DNA from: Saccharothrix algeriensis
GTDB lineage: Bacteria > Actinomycetota > Actinomycetes > Mycobacteriales > Pseudonocardiaceae
Direction of reading: 5' to 3'
NCBI RefSeq assembly: GCF_016907655.1
Contig: NZ_JAFBCL010000001.1
Location: 2,294,001-2,358,000 of the forward strand
DNA: 64,000 nt
Part shown: one piece after another, positions 42,200 to 50,171 of the stretch
Layout of the letters: each line of letters begins with the position of its first letter
Position numbering within the stretch: position 1 is the first letter of the stretch
Position numbers and translations under genes: made by a program
The notes under the pieces: model-generated
Databases searched by the model: none
Told to the model about the DNA's origin: nothing
The model's input: only the letters and a program-made list of their open reading frames with translations

Positions 42200-42677
42200 G
42201 GTAGGTGTCGATCTCCGGTCCGGGGACGGCCGCGTACAGCCGCTGGTCCAGCTTGCTCGCGAACTCGTGCGGCCCGTCGCCCACCGCGTCCGGGGGTGAG
42301 TTGTGGGTGCTGATCCTGCCGAAGCGGAACTGTTCGGCGCACGTCAGCGTCAGGCGCAGCGACTCACCGGTCACCGACACGGCCGGCCTCGCCCTCGGCC
42401 GTTCCTCGAACTCGATCGAGACGGTGGCGGGCAGCGTGGCACCGGACAGCCGGACGTCCTCGACCGCCAGGAAACCCAGGTGCGCCTGCACGCGGCTGTG
42501 GCCGGGCACGTCCGAGGCGACCGGCAGGTCGACGCGCAGCGTGCAGCCTGGCCCGCGGCGCTCGAAACGGATCGATCGCAGGACCAGGCCGGTGAAGTCC
42601 GGTCCCTGTGGGTAGAACCGGGCCAGCAGCTTGGCGTCATCGGGCAGGAGTCGGTCTGCCCAGCTCGGGGTTGTGAT
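42186..42677 (-). CDS. immunity-like protein (Imm50-type), first copy, start codon unclear
   Basis: About 163 residues. WADRLLPDDAKLLARFYPQG, then VQAHLGFLAVEDVRLSGATL and AVSVTGESLRLTLTC are similar to the following 113-residue protein. No ATG, GTG or TTG opens the frame. The best-placed codon is ATC at 42677, seven bases after AGGAG and inside the toxin gene end. Either a rare ATC start or a point change from ATG. It overlaps the toxin frame's TGA (42637-42639), the usual arrangement for toxin-immunity pairs. Confidence 0.55.
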   Translation of the reverse strand: MTTPSWADRLLPDDAKLLARFYPQGPDFTGLVLRSIRFERRGPGCTLRVDLPVASDVPGHSRVQAHLGFLAVEDVRLSGATLPATVSIEFEERPRARPAVSVTGESLRLTLTCAEQFRFGRISTHNSPPDAVGDGPHEFASKLDQRLYAAVPGPEIDTYHEHI

Positions 42678-43155
42678 AGTAGTGCTCCTGCGCTCCGGGG
42701 ACCTGGCCGTTGCGGGTGTTCTCGTAGGGTCGCACTGGACGTGCGGGGGCTGGTCGCCGACTCCACCCTCATCGAACTGGTGACCGGTGTAGTGGTCCTG
42801 GAACACGATCAGCTCGTCCCGGTTGTTGAGGTAGATCTCCTCGGGGAAGTAGACGGGCTGGTAGTCCTCGTCCAGGATCTGCCTGCCGCTCGGCGTGGTG
42901 GACGGCACCATGCGGCTGTCGAGGGGCTCGGAACCCGGCGGGACGCCGGCGTCGGCGAGGGCCTGCTGCTTGGCCTCGTCACCGCTGACGTCGCAGCCCT
43001 GCAGGCCGAGCGGGTCGATCTGCCGGGTGGGGCTGGGCACGTAGGCGCCGGGCTCGACCGACGGCACGAGTCCCAGCGGGTCGGGTGGGGCGTACCGGCC
43101 GGTTTCCGGGTCGTAGTAGCGGAAGTGGTTGTAGTGCCAGCCGGTCTCCGGCCTG
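42637..43155 (-). pseudogene. RHS C-terminal tip with HNH/endonuclease VII-type toxin domain, truncated and frameshifted
   Basis: The frame begins within an RHS core end (HYNHFRYYDPETGRYAPPDP) and the DPLGL boundary motif, then a toxin domain: MVPSTTPSGRQILDEDYQPV, then FQDHYTGHQFDEGGVGD. At about 42735 one C (G on the coding strand) is missing; restoring it gives PYENTRNGQVPGAQEHYYHN and a stop at 42637. The large N-terminal RHS part is absent, as in orphan tip cassettes. The domain resembles HNH/endonuclease VII-fold polymorphic toxins that cut DNA. Confidence 0.7.
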
Positions 43156-43245
43156 CCGCATCGACTCGTACCGCGCGGCCTTCTCCTCGGCGTTGCGCTC
43201 CCAGTCATCGACCAGGCGCTGCACGTTGGCCAACGGATCGGTCAT
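43153..43245 (-). pseudogene. 5' fragment of a YbaB-like gene fused to the RHS tip
   Basis: From the ATG at 43245 the frame reads MTDPLANVQRLVDDWERNAE and KAARYESMRQ, a typical opening of actinobacterial YbaB/EbfC proteins of WXG loci. It then runs out of frame into the RHS sequence at about 43153. A deletion has joined the two genes. Confidence 0.65.
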
Positions 43246-43345
43246 CGGCTCCCGCTCCCGCGACGTGGAAATCGCGCCACGCTATCCCGTGTGGGACGGC
43301 GCCTGAGGCGGCTTCGTTCCCGAGGTGTCGGTTCGGACGATCCGA

Positions 43346-43801
43346 TCAGAGTGCCACCGGTTGCCTTGCCCAGCCCCGGGTGCCGAAGGTGGCCGCGGCG
43401 CGGTAGCCCTGGATGCCGGCGGCCGGGTAGTCGATGAGCCGGTCGGGCAGGTTGTCGAGGGGGAACCAGCAGACCGCGGAGCACTTGTCGGGTTCACGGT
43501 TGGTCGGGGTGCCGGTCCAGCGGCGGGCTTCGAAGAAGAGACCGAGGCGGGGTTCGGGGCCCGAGCCGTTGACGTGGAGGGTGTGGACCAGGCGCAGGTC
43601 GGTGGCGTCGAGTCGGACGCCGACTTCTTCCTCGGCTTCGCGGACGGCGGCGTCGAGGACCGACTCCCCCGCGTCGAGCTTGCCGGAGGGCAGGTGCCAC
43701 AGGCCGTCGAAGAGCGCATTGGTGTCACGGCGGCGGGTGAGCAGGACGTCGTCGTCGCGGACGAGGAGGACGTGGACGTCGATCAGGTGACGGTCGGCCA
43801 T
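43346..43801 (-). CDS. NUDIX hydrolase
   Basis: 151 residues. The NUDIX box is complete (GKLDAGESVLDAAVREAEEE then VGV), with LWHLPSG before it. The enzyme cleaves nucleoside diphosphate-linked compounds, and the substrate cannot be told. The ATG at 43801 is 43 bases after the stop of the thymidylate-kinase-like gene, so it may be the third gene of that operon. A role in sanitising or making a nucleotide used by the upstream genes is possible (inference). Confidence 0.9.
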   Translation of the reverse strand: MADRHLIDVHVLLVRDDDVLLTRRRDTNALFDGLWHLPSGKLDAGESVLDAAVREAEEEVGVRLDATDLRLVHTLHVNGSGPEPRLGLFFEARRWTGTPTNREPDKCSAVCWFPLDNLPDRLIDYPAAGIQGYRAAATFGTRGWARQPVAL

Positions 43802-43844
43802 GGGTCCTCGTCGGTTGCTCACGCGGTTCGGGACCCGGCGCAGC

Positions 43845-44483
43845 TTACGCGGTGCGTGGTTCGCCGGGCGGACCGGCCGACAATTGCGCAATTCGTTGGG
43901 TGATCGTGCTGACGACCTGCTCTGTTGTGCTTTTCGTCGTATCGATTGCGAGTATCGGGTAGTTGAGTCGGGCCAGGCGGTGGGCGGTGTCCGCGTACAG
44001 CTCGGCTTCCGTCCGGCTGGTGGTGATGCCGGCTTCGAAGCGGCTGTGCGCGCCGCGCTCGTGAATGCGTCGGGCGGTGACTTCCGGGTCGGCGGTGAGG
44101 ATGACGGCGAGGTCGGGGATGTCGGTGGCGGCGTTGAGGGCTTCGATGAAGTCGATCAGCACGCCGTCCATGCGTTGCAGCACGTAGGAGGAGGCGACGT
44201 AGCGGTCGCACAGCACGATCCTGCCCGCGGCGAGTTGTGGGCGGATTTCGGCGGCCAGGTGGTGGTAGCGGTCGGCTGCCACCAGGCAGGCCAGGGCGTG
44301 TCCGGAGTAGGTGTCGGTGCCGTGGCGGGCGATCTCGCCGAGTTGGTCGCGGGACGGCTCGGTGGTGGTGTGGGCGGTGTAGCCCTGGTTGGTGAGTCGA
44401 TGGTGCAGGTGGCGGGTGATGGTGCTCTTGCCCGCGCCGCCCGAGCCGTCGATGCTCACGAAGAGCCCGCGGTGGCCGGTCAT
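43845..44483 (-). CDS. thymidylate kinase-like protein
   Basis: 212 residues. P-loop DGSGGAGKST (12-21), the TMPK DRY motif LCDRYVASSYVLQ and a lid-like arginine region (RRIHERGAHSRFE) identify the thymidylate kinase family, which phosphorylates dTMP to dTDP. A second, housekeeping tmk is expected elsewhere. This copy is GC-poor relative to core genes and overlaps the radical SAM gene as ATGA. It could act on a modified nucleotide rather than dTMP. Confidence 0.88.
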   Translation of the reverse strand: MTGHRGLFVSIDGSGGAGKSTITRHLHHRLTNQGYTAHTTTEPSRDQLGEIARHGTDTYSGHALACLVAADRYHHLAAEIRPQLAAGRIVLCDRYVASSYVLQRMDGVLIDFIEALNAATDIPDLAVILTADPEVTARRIHERGAHSRFEAGITTSRTEAELYADTAHRLARLNYPILAIDTTKSTTEQVVSTITQRIAQLSAGPPGEPRTA

Positions 44484-45604
44484 GCCGCTGCGGCTTTCCG
44501 TGCGTGCTGTTCACGAGTCAGGGCGACGAGTTGGGCTCGGACGTGGTCGATCGGCGCTTCGGAGAGTTGGAGGTTGACCGAGAAGTTGAACTCGTCGCGT
44601 TCGCGCAGGGACTCGTCGACTCCGGCGTCGGTGAGGTCGACCGCGCTGTAGTCGAGCAACTGGCCGGCGGTGTAGCGGCCGATGGCCAGGAGGCGGTGCC
44701 AGTCGGGTGTGCCGGGGTAGGGGCGGTATTCGAAGGCCGAGGCGCGGAACCGCCCCGGCAGCGGATCGGTGCGGTCCCACAGGTCGCGTACCAGGAGGAC
44801 GGTGGCCGCGATCTCGGCCGGGGTTTCGGTGGGGAAGCCGAGGATGAAGTAGCCCTTGACGTCGATGCCACGTTCGGTCAGGCGACGAACGACGGTTTTG
44901 GTCATGTCGGGGTCGATGCGCTTGTCGATCAACGTGAGCATGCGTTCGCTGCCCGACTCGATGCCCAGCGCCACTTCGCGCAGGCCGTTGCAGGCGAGGG
45001 TGTCCAAGGTGGTGTCGCTCGCGCGGTGCAGGACGTTGATCCGGCCGGTGGCGTCCCAGACGGCCCAATCACCGACGCGCTCGGTGGTGAATGCGCTCAT
45101 CATGTGGTCGATGACCCGTCGTGCGCCGAGGAACAGGTCGTCGACGAACCGGAACGCGGTCACGCCGGTGTCTCGCAGCCGGTGCATCTCGGCGATGATG
45201 TTGTGCGGGTCGCGGGTGCGGATGGTGATGTCCGGGTTGGCCGAGACCGCCGCTCCGCAGAACGAGCAGTCGTAGGGGCAGCCGCGGGCGCCGACCATGT
45301 TGGCCTCCCACCGGCCTGCCTCGTGGTGCGGGTCCTGGGCCAGGTAGCGGCGGTCGACGAAGGGCAGCGCGTCGACGTCCGGTGCGAGGTGGTGGGAGTT
45401 GCCGGGGATGCCGCCGGTGACCGGGGTCTTCAGGATGGGGTCCAGCCACATGACGCCGGGCAGCTCGGTGCGCGATCGGCGGTCGGCCGGCAGGGCGGCC
45501 ACTCGTGTCTCGCCTTCGCCGAGGACGAGGGCTTCGCAGCGGGACATGCGGGGGTCGGTGAGGATCTCGACGGGCATCGCCTTGGCTTGGTGACCGCCCA
45601 GCAT
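44480..45604 (-). CDS. B12-binding radical SAM protein, 5'-truncated
   Basis: 374 residues from the first usable ATG (45604). The start MLGGHQAKAMPVEIL and LVLGEGETRV are the end of a cobalamin-binding domain whose N-terminal part is missing. The radical SAM cluster motif is intact, C109-x3-C113-x2-C116 in GARGCPYDCSFCG, followed by a TIM-barrel pattern (VALGIESGSERML and KGYFILGFPTET). Upstream the frame runs into DUF262 pseudogene sequence at about 45622, so a deletion has removed the promoter and about 100 codons. Such enzymes methylate or rearrange unactivated carbons. It is coupled (ATGA) to the thymidylate-kinase-like gene. Confidence 0.75.
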   Translation of the reverse strand: MLGGHQAKAMPVEILTDPRMSRCEALVLGEGETRVAALPADRRSRTELPGVMWLDPILKTPVTGGIPGNSHHLAPDVDALPFVDRRYLAQDPHHEAGRWEANMVGARGCPYDCSFCGAAVSANPDITIRTRDPHNIIAEMHRLRDTGVTAFRFVDDLFLGARRVIDHMMSAFTTERVGDWAVWDATGRINVLHRASDTTLDTLACNGLREVALGIESGSERMLTLIDKRIDPDMTKTVVRRLTERGIDVKGYFILGFPTETPAEIAATVLLVRDLWDRTDPLPGRFRASAFEYRPYPGTPDWHRLLAIGRYTAGQLLDYSAVDLTDAGVDESLRERDEFNFSVNLQLSEAPIDHVRAQLVALTREQHARKAAAA

Positions 45605-45621
45605 GACCTTGATTCCCGTGC

Positions 45622-46281
45622 CCCGACCGTCTCGGCCTTGGCTCCGAGCAGGGCGAAGATCGCCGACATCGGGATGAGCTGGCTGCCGTAGGGCAGGAAC
45701 CGGGTGTCGAAGATGTGCTGCGAGTACAAGAACCGGGCGGCCGACTTGAGGCCGTCGGTCACGGCGAACGCCCACTTGCGGTACTCCGGCAAGGTGAGGG
45801 TGAGCATGTCGGCGCGCCGACAGCCGATGCGCGGGGCGGCGACCTCGTCCCGACCGGCTTCCACGGCGGCCCGGTGGCGCTCGTGCGTGGCCGGCAGCGT
45901 CACCGCCTGGAGAAAGTCGGTGTTGGCGACCTCGGAGAGGATCCGGTACTGCTGCCGGCTCACTGCGCCTCGCGGAACAGCGACTGGTGGAGCGAGGTCA
46001 ACCGCTGCTGACCGTCCAGGATCAGCCGGTCGGGCGCGGCACTGGCGCAGGGCCCCTTCGACCGACCTGGTCTTGAAGCGGACGTCACCGCCCTGCTTCG
46101 ACATCATCACGGTGCCCGCCGGGTAACCCAGCGAGATCGAGGCGATCAGGCCGGCGATGGTGCGATCGGGCCACACCCAGCCGCGCTGGAACTCGGGGAG
46201 CTGCGCTTCACCCCTGTCCACCTGGGTGAGCAGGTCCTTCAGGACCGGACCATCCTGGGCCATTGCACCGGTGCCGAACAT
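45622..46281 (-). pseudogene. DUF262-family protein, decayed
   Basis: From the ATG at 46281 (or 46263) the frame reads MAQDGPVLKDLLTQVDRGEA and GWVWPDRTIAGLIASISLGY, a DUF262 N-terminus. At about 46053 the frame shifts; the next frame holds DRLILDGQQRLTSLHQSLF with the DGQQR motif and stops at 45960-45962. The first frame then resumes with NTDFLQAVTLPATHERH, which normally lies about 150 residues later, so about 400 bases are deleted. The 3' end is cut at about 45622 and joined to the radical SAM gene. Confidence 0.75.
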
Positions 46282-46430
46282 TGACAGCGGTCACGGCGAC
46301 TGAAAAGTCCCCAGGCAGATCCACCAGCCGGGCCAGTGGGACTTGGAGCACACACCTGACAACATTTCGTGCGGAGCGACCGCCTGCTCCGACTCGGCCG
46401 CCACAAACCACAGCGGGTCCAAAAGCAAGA

Positions 46431-46467
46431 CCGCCCGCCACCTGCGTCACAGCAGGTCAGCGGGCGG
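46431..46467 (-). terminator. terminator of the tRNA-Ala gene
   Basis: CCGCCCGC...ACCTGC on the left and GCAGGT...GCGGGCGG on the right form a two-part stem with a small internal bulge and loop GTCACA. On the minus strand it is followed by T-rich sequence (TCTTGCTTTTGG), so it is a good intrinsic terminator 23 bases after the tRNA. Confidence 0.8.
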
Positions 46468-46489
46468 ATCCGGTCATAACATTCACTTG

Positions 46490-46562
46490 TGGAGCTGAGG
46501 GGACTCGAACCCCTGACCCTCACACTGCCAGTGTGATGCGCTACCAGCTGCGCCACAGCCCC
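46490..46562 (-). tRNA. tRNA-Ala (anticodon GGC)
   Basis: The minus strand reads GGGGCTGTGGCGCAGCTGGT and continues to CAGCTCCA. The acceptor stem GGGGCTG pairs with CAGCTCC (one G-U), the anticodon stem TCACA/TGTGA encloses loop CTGGCAG with anticodon GGC, and the T arm contains GGTTCGAGTCC. 73 bases including discriminator A; CCA is not encoded. Its 3' end faces the decayed accessory region, the usual position for an integrated island. Confidence 0.95.
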
Positions 46563-46683
46563 GTGCAGTCACGTTCCCCGGTGGTTACCCGCCGTTCCCG
46601 TGTGGCAATACCGTACAGCACCGGCCCCGCTGGATGGAAATCGGGGGTACCCCGAGCACGTTCCGGCTGCTAGACCGGGGTGC

Positions 46684-47976
46684 ATGGGTGGCTTGCCGTT
46701 GGTCGACCCGGATGCCGAGGGCGTCCGGCCGGAGGTTCGTCGGGGTGTCCAGGAGCGCCGGCTGCGGGGGCTGGTGGGGCGGTTGTTGGCTGCCGGTGGG
46801 GTGCAGGCGGAGCGGTTGCGGGCGGTCGGGGTCGAGGACGGGCGGGAGGTGTCGCTCTCGGAGTTGTGGCGGTTGCCGTTCGTGACCAAGCAGGACCTGT
46901 GGGAGCACTACCCGACGGGCTTCCAGGTCGACGACCGGATCGTGTGCGTCCACGGCTCGTCCGGTACCGGCGGGCGGCCCACCCTGGTGTCCTACACGGC
47001 GCACGACGTCGACGTCTGGGCCTCGGTGATGGCCCGCGCGCTCGGCGGGGCGGGCGCCACCTCCAAGAGCCGCATCCACAACGCGTACGGGTACGGGTTG
47101 TTCACCGGCGGGCTGGGCGTGCACCACGGCGGTATGCGGTTGGGGGCCGCGGTGGTGCCACTGTCGGGCGGGATGACCGAGCGGCAGGTCCGCCTGATCG
47201 CCGACCTCCGCCCGGACGTCCTGTGCTGCACGCCTTCCTACGCCGTCCACCTCGGTGAAGCGCTGCGGCGCAGCGGGGTCGAGCCCGCCTTCCGGGTCGG
47301 GGTGTTCGGCGCCGAGCCGTGGACCGACGGGATGCGCGAGCAGCTCCAGGGGCTGCTGGGCCTCCGGGCGCTGGACATCTACGGGCTCTCCGAGGTCATC
47401 GGGCCCGGTGTGGCGTGCGAGTCGCTCGACTCCGAGGGGATGCTCAACGTCGCCGAGGACCACTTCCTGGTGGAGGCCGTCGACGAGGAGGGCCGACCGG
47501 TGCCCGACGGCACGCCGGGCGAGCTGGTGTTCACCACGGTGACCAAGACCGGCATGCCGCTGCTGCGCTACCGCAGCGGTGACGTGGCGACGTTGGCCCC
47601 GCCCGTGCCGGACAGCCCGCGCACGCTGCGCCGGATGAGCAAGGTGCTGGGGCGCCGGGACGACATGCTGGTCGTGCGCGGGGTCAACGTGTTCCCCACC
47701 GAGATCGAGGCCGTGCTGCTCGCCGACCCGAGGGTCGGCCCGCACTACCTGGTCGTCGAGGACCGCCGGGCGCGCCCCGAGCTGTGGGCGGTGGTCGAGA
47801 GCACCCACGGCGAGGCGCTGCGCCAGGACCTCGTGGCGGCCCTGCGCGAACGCCTGGGCATCGCGTGCCGGGTCGTCGTCGCGCCCGTCGGGACCGTGCC
47901 CCGCGCCGAGACCGGCAAGGCCCGGCGGCTGGTCCGCTGGGACGCGGGCCGGCCGCCGGTCGCGGGGCTGGGGTGA
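46684..47976 (+). CDS. phenylacetate-CoA ligase-like (PaaK-type) AMP-forming enzyme
   Basis: 430 residues, the PaaK size class. The ANL phosphate-binding motif reads HGSSGTGGRPTLVSYT; further signatures are AYGYGLFTGGLGVHHGG, DIYGLSEVIGPGVACES, the hinge-preceding RYRSGD and a C-terminal VRGVNVFPTEIEAVLL domain. It activates an aryl or acyl carboxylic acid as an adenylate and then a CoA thioester. The start could also be the TTG at 46693. It stands alone, with GGGG just before the ATG. Substrate not proven to be phenylacetate. Confidence 0.9.
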   Translation: MGGLPLVDPDAEGVRPEVRRGVQERRLRGLVGRLLAAGGVQAERLRAVGVEDGREVSLSELWRLPFVTKQDLWEHYPTGFQVDDRIVCVHGSSGTGGRPTLVSYTAHDVDVWASVMARALGGAGATSKSRIHNAYGYGLFTGGLGVHHGGMRLGAAVVPLSGGMTERQVRLIADLRPDVLCCTPSYAVHLGEALRRSGVEPAFRVGVFGAEPWTDGMREQLQGLLGLRALDIYGLSEVIGPGVACESLDSEGMLNVAEDHFLVEAVDEEGRPVPDGTPGELVFTTVTKTGMPLLRYRSGDVATLAPPVPDSPRTLRRMSKVLGRRDDMLVVRGVNVFPTEIEAVLLADPRVGPHYLVVEDRRARPELWAVVESTHGEALRQDLVAALRERLGIACRVVVAPVGTVPRAETGKARRLVRWDAGRPPVAGLG

Positions 47977-47979
47977 GGG

Positions 47980-48738
47980 TTACCCGACCAGCTTCTTCAG
48001 CCAGTCGGCGTCGCGCAGGTCGACCTTCTGGTCGCCGACGGCCACCGTCGGCGTGCCCTCGAAGTAGGAGGTGCCGCGGGCCTTGTCCATCTCCGCCTGC
48101 GCCTCCTTCTCGTGGGCGCCGCTCTCGACGCACGTCTTGAACTCGTCGCCGGTGATGCCCAGGTCGGTCCCGAGCTTCACCAGCTCCTGCTTGGTGTAGC
48201 CGGGGCCGCCCTCCTCGGGCTGCTTGGCGAACAGCGCCTCGTGGAGCTCCCAGAACTTGCCCTGGTCCGCGGCGCACAGCGCGGCGTTGGCGGAGTCGCG
48301 CGAGTAGCCCTCGGGTTCGGACATCCGCACCAGGAACGGCAGCGCGTGGTAGCGCACGCGCAGCGTGCCCTTTTCGATCTCGTGCTTGATCTGGTCGCCG
48401 TAGATCTTCTTGAACTGCCCGCACGCCGGGCACAGGAAGTCCTCGTAGACGTCGATCGTCGCCTTGGCGCCGTCCTTGCCGACGACGACGACCCCGCCCT
48501 CGCGCGTGATCGGAGCGGCCACGCCGGCCACGTCCGTCGGCGGGGTGAGCGAGCCGCTCGCGGAGTCGGACTTGGTCCAGATCACGCCGCCGATCACGAC
48601 CAGCGCCAGCACGATGACGACGACGACGCCGACGACCACCTTGGTCCGGTCGCCCTTGGCGCCGCGCGCCGCGGCCACCGCCCTCGCCGCCTGCTGTTCC
48701 TGCTTCTTCTTCCGAGCGTTGCGCTCCGCGCCACCCAC
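47980..48738 (-). CDS. membrane-anchored DsbA-family thioredoxin-like oxidoreductase
   Basis: 252 residues. A basic N-terminus (ARKKKQEQQAARAVAAARGA) precedes one transmembrane helix (about 34-55), then a DsbA/Thioredoxin_4 domain with the redox motif C103-P-A-C106 in YEDFLCPACGQF and the cis-Pro loop EGTPTVAVG. It is oriented with the catalytic domain outside and forms or reshuffles disulphides of exported proteins, as in actinobacterial DsbA-like proteins. GTG start at 48738. Convergent with the ligase gene. Confidence 0.92.
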   Translation of the reverse strand: MGGAERNARKKKQEQQAARAVAAARGAKGDRTKVVVGVVVVIVLALVVIGGVIWTKSDSASGSLTPPTDVAGVAAPITREGGVVVVGKDGAKATIDVYEDFLCPACGQFKKIYGDQIKHEIEKGTLRVRYHALPFLVRMSEPEGYSRDSANAALCAADQGKFWELHEALFAKQPEEGGPGYTKQELVKLGTDLGITGDEFKTCVESGAHEKEAQAEMDKARGTSYFEGTPTVAVGDQKVDLRDADWLKKLVG

Positions 48739-48806
48739 GTCGCCGATTCCTTCCCGGTCACCTGCGGGCGCAGGCTACCGAGAGATGCTGAGCGGAACCT
48801 GAGCGC

Positions 48807-50114
48807 TCACGCGTCCGGCTGACGCGGTCGACCGGCGAGCCGCTCCCCGGTGGGCACCTCGGGACCCTCGTCCAGGCAGCCCGACTCGCTCGCGACCCCT
48901 TCCGCGACGTGCGACGACGGCTCCTTCGGCAGGGTCTCGGGCGCGACCGCCCAGAACACCAGGGCCAACACCATCATCGCACCCGTCAGGGTGAACGCCG
49001 CGCTGTAGGACACGTGGTCGACCAGCACGCCGGCCAGCAGCGGCCCGATGATCGCGCCGCAGTCGGCGACCATCTGGAACGCCGCGAGCACCGGCCCGCC
49101 CTTGGCCTTGGCGCCGATGACGTCCGCGACGACGGCGTTCTGCGGCGGGTTGAGCAGGCCCGCGCCGATGCCCGCGACCAGGGACGCCGCCATGAACATC
49201 GGCACGTCGGTGGTGAAGCCCAGCCAGATGGTCCCGACCGCCGACACGGCGAGCCCGGACATCGCCATCGGCTTGCGCCCGATGCTGTCGGACAGCTTGC
49301 CGGAGATCATCAGCACGGCCGCGTTGCCCAGCGCGAACACCGACAGCGAGAGGCCCGCCAGGGCGGGTCCGCCGCGCAGCGCCTCCACGACGAACAGCGG
49401 CACCAGCGAGATCCGCACGCCGAACACGGCCCAGCCGTTGGCGAACCCGGACGCCAGCGCCGCCCGGTAGGCGGGCGACCCGAGGGCCTGGGTGACGCTC
49501 AGCGCCGCCTGCGGCGCGCTCGTGTCCAGCGCGGTGAGCGTGGACCGGCGCAGGAACCACCAGACGACGAGCGCGGCGAGCACCAGCGCGGCGGCGTAGG
49601 TGACGAACGGCACGCGGATGGAGATCTCGGCGAGGGCCGCGCCGACGATCGGCCCGGCGATGTTGCCCAGCAGGAAGCCCGTCGCCCACAGCCCGGACGC
49701 CCGCCCGCGCATGGGCGGCGGCGTGATCCGGATGAGCAGGCCCACGGCGGCGACGGTGAACATGGTGGAGCCCACGCCGGCGAACGACCGGAAGACGATC
49801 AGCTGCCAGTACGCGGTGGCGAAGCCGCACGCGCCGGTGCCCAGGGCCACGATGAGGATGCCGACGATGTAGGTCCGGGTCTCCCCGAACCGGCTGACCA
49901 ACCGCCCGCTCACCGGCGCGAACAGCAGCCTGACCAGCGCGAAGGCGCTGACGACGGCGGACACGGCGAAGGTGCCGACGTCGAAGCCCTTGGCGTAGGC
50001 CGGCAGCACGGGCGCGACGATGCCGAAGCCGATGGCGATGATGAAACTGGCCACCACCAGCACCCAGACCTCGCCGGGCAGCCGGGGCTTGGACCGCACG
50101 TCGTTCCCCGGCAC
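48807..50114 (-). CDS. MFS transporter
   Basis: 435 residues with twelve predicted helices. The inter-helix 2-3 loop reads GRLVSRFGETRTYIVGI and the second half repeats it as GKLSDSIGRKPMAM, the MFS signature pair. The LPAYAKGFDVG start and lack of binding proteins fit a drug/H+ antiporter (DHA1-like) exporter. GTG start at 50114. The C-terminal tail (about 40 residues) is hydrophilic and cytoplasmic. Substrate unknown. Confidence 0.92.
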   Translation of the reverse strand: MPGNDVRSKPRLPGEVWVLVVASFIIAIGFGIVAPVLPAYAKGFDVGTFAVSAVVSAFALVRLLFAPVSGRLVSRFGETRTYIVGILIVALGTGACGFATAYWQLIVFRSFAGVGSTMFTVAAVGLLIRITPPPMRGRASGLWATGFLLGNIAGPIVGAALAEISIRVPFVTYAAALVLAALVVWWFLRRSTLTALDTSAPQAALSVTQALGSPAYRAALASGFANGWAVFGVRISLVPLFVVEALRGGPALAGLSLSVFALGNAAVLMISGKLSDSIGRKPMAMSGLAVSAVGTIWLGFTTDVPMFMAASLVAGIGAGLLNPPQNAVVADVIGAKAKGGPVLAAFQMVADCGAIIGPLLAGVLVDHVSYSAAFTLTGAMMVLALVFWAVAPETLPKEPSSHVAEGVASESGCLDEGPEVPTGERLAGRPRQPDA

Positions 50115-50171
50115 AGCGCCCTCCGATCTCCGTTAGCTGTGCTAAGGATATGCGGTGGGGCAACCGGGGGT

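Noticed and set aside
46490-46562. Search for a second copy of the tRNA-Ala 3' end (attR)
   Set aside because: I found no other stretch in the window matching the tRNA 3' portion; the only similar T-arm sequences belong to tmRNA and the initiator tRNAs. The other boundary may be absent or outside.
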